Source of the DNA: an uncultured Clostridia bacterium
Lineage (GTDB): Bacteria; Bacillota; Clostridia; Christensenellales; Borkfalkiaceae
Assembly: GCA_945833955.1 (NCBI GenBank)
Contig: CAMAGA010000001.1
Coordinates: forward strand, 1-32,588
DNA: 32,588 bases
Direction: 5' to 3'
This document shows positions 32,007-32,588 of the stretch, one piece after another. The notes beneath the pieces were generated by a model. The model made no database searches, was not told the origin of the DNA, and was given only the letters and a program-made list of their open reading frames with translations. Position numbers and translations under genes: made by a program. Position 1 is the stretch's first letter; every line of letters starts with the position of its first letter.

Positions 32007-32588
32007 ATGGAAGAAAGATTTGTAGACGACGACGGCAAAGGCACGTTGCGTGTGCGGAAGGACAAAAACGGCATGACGGTGATAGACACCGAATCTGCCG
32101 ACGGCGTGGATACGGAAGAAACGGAGAATGCGGCGGAGGAAGAATCCGTATTTGCGTTCCCCGAGTTCAAAGACGACGACGGCGAAGCGGAATTCCTCAC
32201 TTCCGAACAGTATGCGGCAAGGTTGCAGGCATTGAAGGAGCAGGAAGAACGGCTTCGCTTGCAGACGGAGCAACTTTTGGAGGAAGGCAACGCTCTGCTA
32301 TTGGCAGGAAAGACGGAAGAGGCAAAAGAAGCCTTTCTGCAAGCGGAGGAATATGCCGATAAGGTGCGTCTGGACGGCAGAGTGCATTGGGGTTTAGCGC
32401 TTGCGATAACCGAGGAATTTACGCATCTGGACGGGGATACGGTTGCAAAGTGCAATCTCGAAAATGTGGAACAACACCTTTCCGTAGAGCAGAGAAAGGC
32501 TGCCTTGGAAAAGTACGAAGAAAGGCTGACGCAGGCGGAAACGGATCTTTCCGCTGACCGTCTCCGCGGCGACGACGTCGGTGGAAAG
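32007..32588 (+). CDS. Acidic coiled-coil protein, cut by the window edge
   Basis: An open reading frame of 194 codons that runs off the right end. The N-terminal 65 residues are strongly acidic (DTEETENAAEEESVFAFPE). From about 66 there is a heptad-like helical stretch (EQEERLRLQTEQLLEEGN), then a TPR-like helix pair (ALLLAGKTEEAKEAFLQAEE) and more charged helices. No membrane segment is present. AGGAG at 31993-31997 gives a good ribosome site, and ATG 32007 follows the ispE stop by 14 nt, so the two probably share a transcript. Family and function are not recognised. Confidence 0.75.
   Translation, partial: MEERFVDDDGKGTLRVRKDKNGMTVIDTESADGVDTEETENAAEEESVFAFPEFKDDDGEAEFLTSEQYAARLQALKEQEERLRLQTEQLLEEGNALLLAGKTEEAKEAFLQAEEYADKVRLDGRVHWGLALAITEEFTHLDGDTVAKCNLENVEQHLSVEQRKAALEKYEERLTQAETDLSADRLRGDDVGGK

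Overview
The window looks like chromosomal housekeeping DNA from a Gram-positive-type bacterium, most likely an uncultured gut-associated Clostridia lineage of the Bacillota. That placement is inferred from strong AGGAGG-type ribosome sites, sigma-A-like promoters with 17-bp spacers, the secA-prfB and rpsF-ssb-rpsR gene orders, a paired DUF421/DUF4363 locus, a glycan-degrading lipoprotein and the absence of any outer-membrane gene. I see no phage, insertion sequence, CRISPR array, tRNA or rRNA. Genes are densely packed on both strands, and no gene-free stretch exceeds about 270 bp.

Layout. 1-3.4 kb: a small helical protein, a cysteine desulfurase-like aminotransferase divergent from a DUF3343 protein, endonuclease III and an EamA exporter. 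3.5-5.4 kb: a membrane-anchored protein with eight tandem 34-residue repeats. 5.5-6.7 kb: rpsF-ssb-rpsR, whose promoter lies partly inside the preceding terminator and whose S18 carries an unusual insertion. 6.8-10.0 kb (minus): GH42 beta-galactosidase, DUF4363 and DUF421 proteins. 10.0-14.0 kb: a folate operon (folC, YcxB-like membrane protein, folE, folP, fused folB-folK). 14.2-14.5 kb: a MazF-type toxin without a visible antitoxin. 14.8-17.6 kb (minus): a 932-residue protein made almost wholly of MORN repeats, followed upstream by a zinc-ribbon membrane protein and a GH43 arabinanase lipoprotein. 20.5-27.3 kb: a class I/II aminotransferase, secA, prfB and tsaD. 27.4-30.9 kb (minus): a cytidylate kinase-like protein, aroA, a small unknown protein and a multispanning membrane protein. 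31.0 kb to the end: an ispE-like kinase and the start of an acidic coiled-coil protein.

How the genes fit together. The fol genes can account for dihydrofolate synthesis and polyglutamylation from GTP and p-aminobenzoate, and aroA makes the chorismate that feeds p-aminobenzoate. ispE points to the non-mevalonate isoprenoid route. SecA would export the arabinanase lipoprotein and the repeat protein. The GH43 and GH42 enzymes together suggest use of arabinan/galactan side chains of pectin, although they are not in one operon. The least explained genes are the 34-residue-repeat envelope protein, the MORN protein, the two multispanning or acidic unknowns, and the 30-residue S18 insertion.
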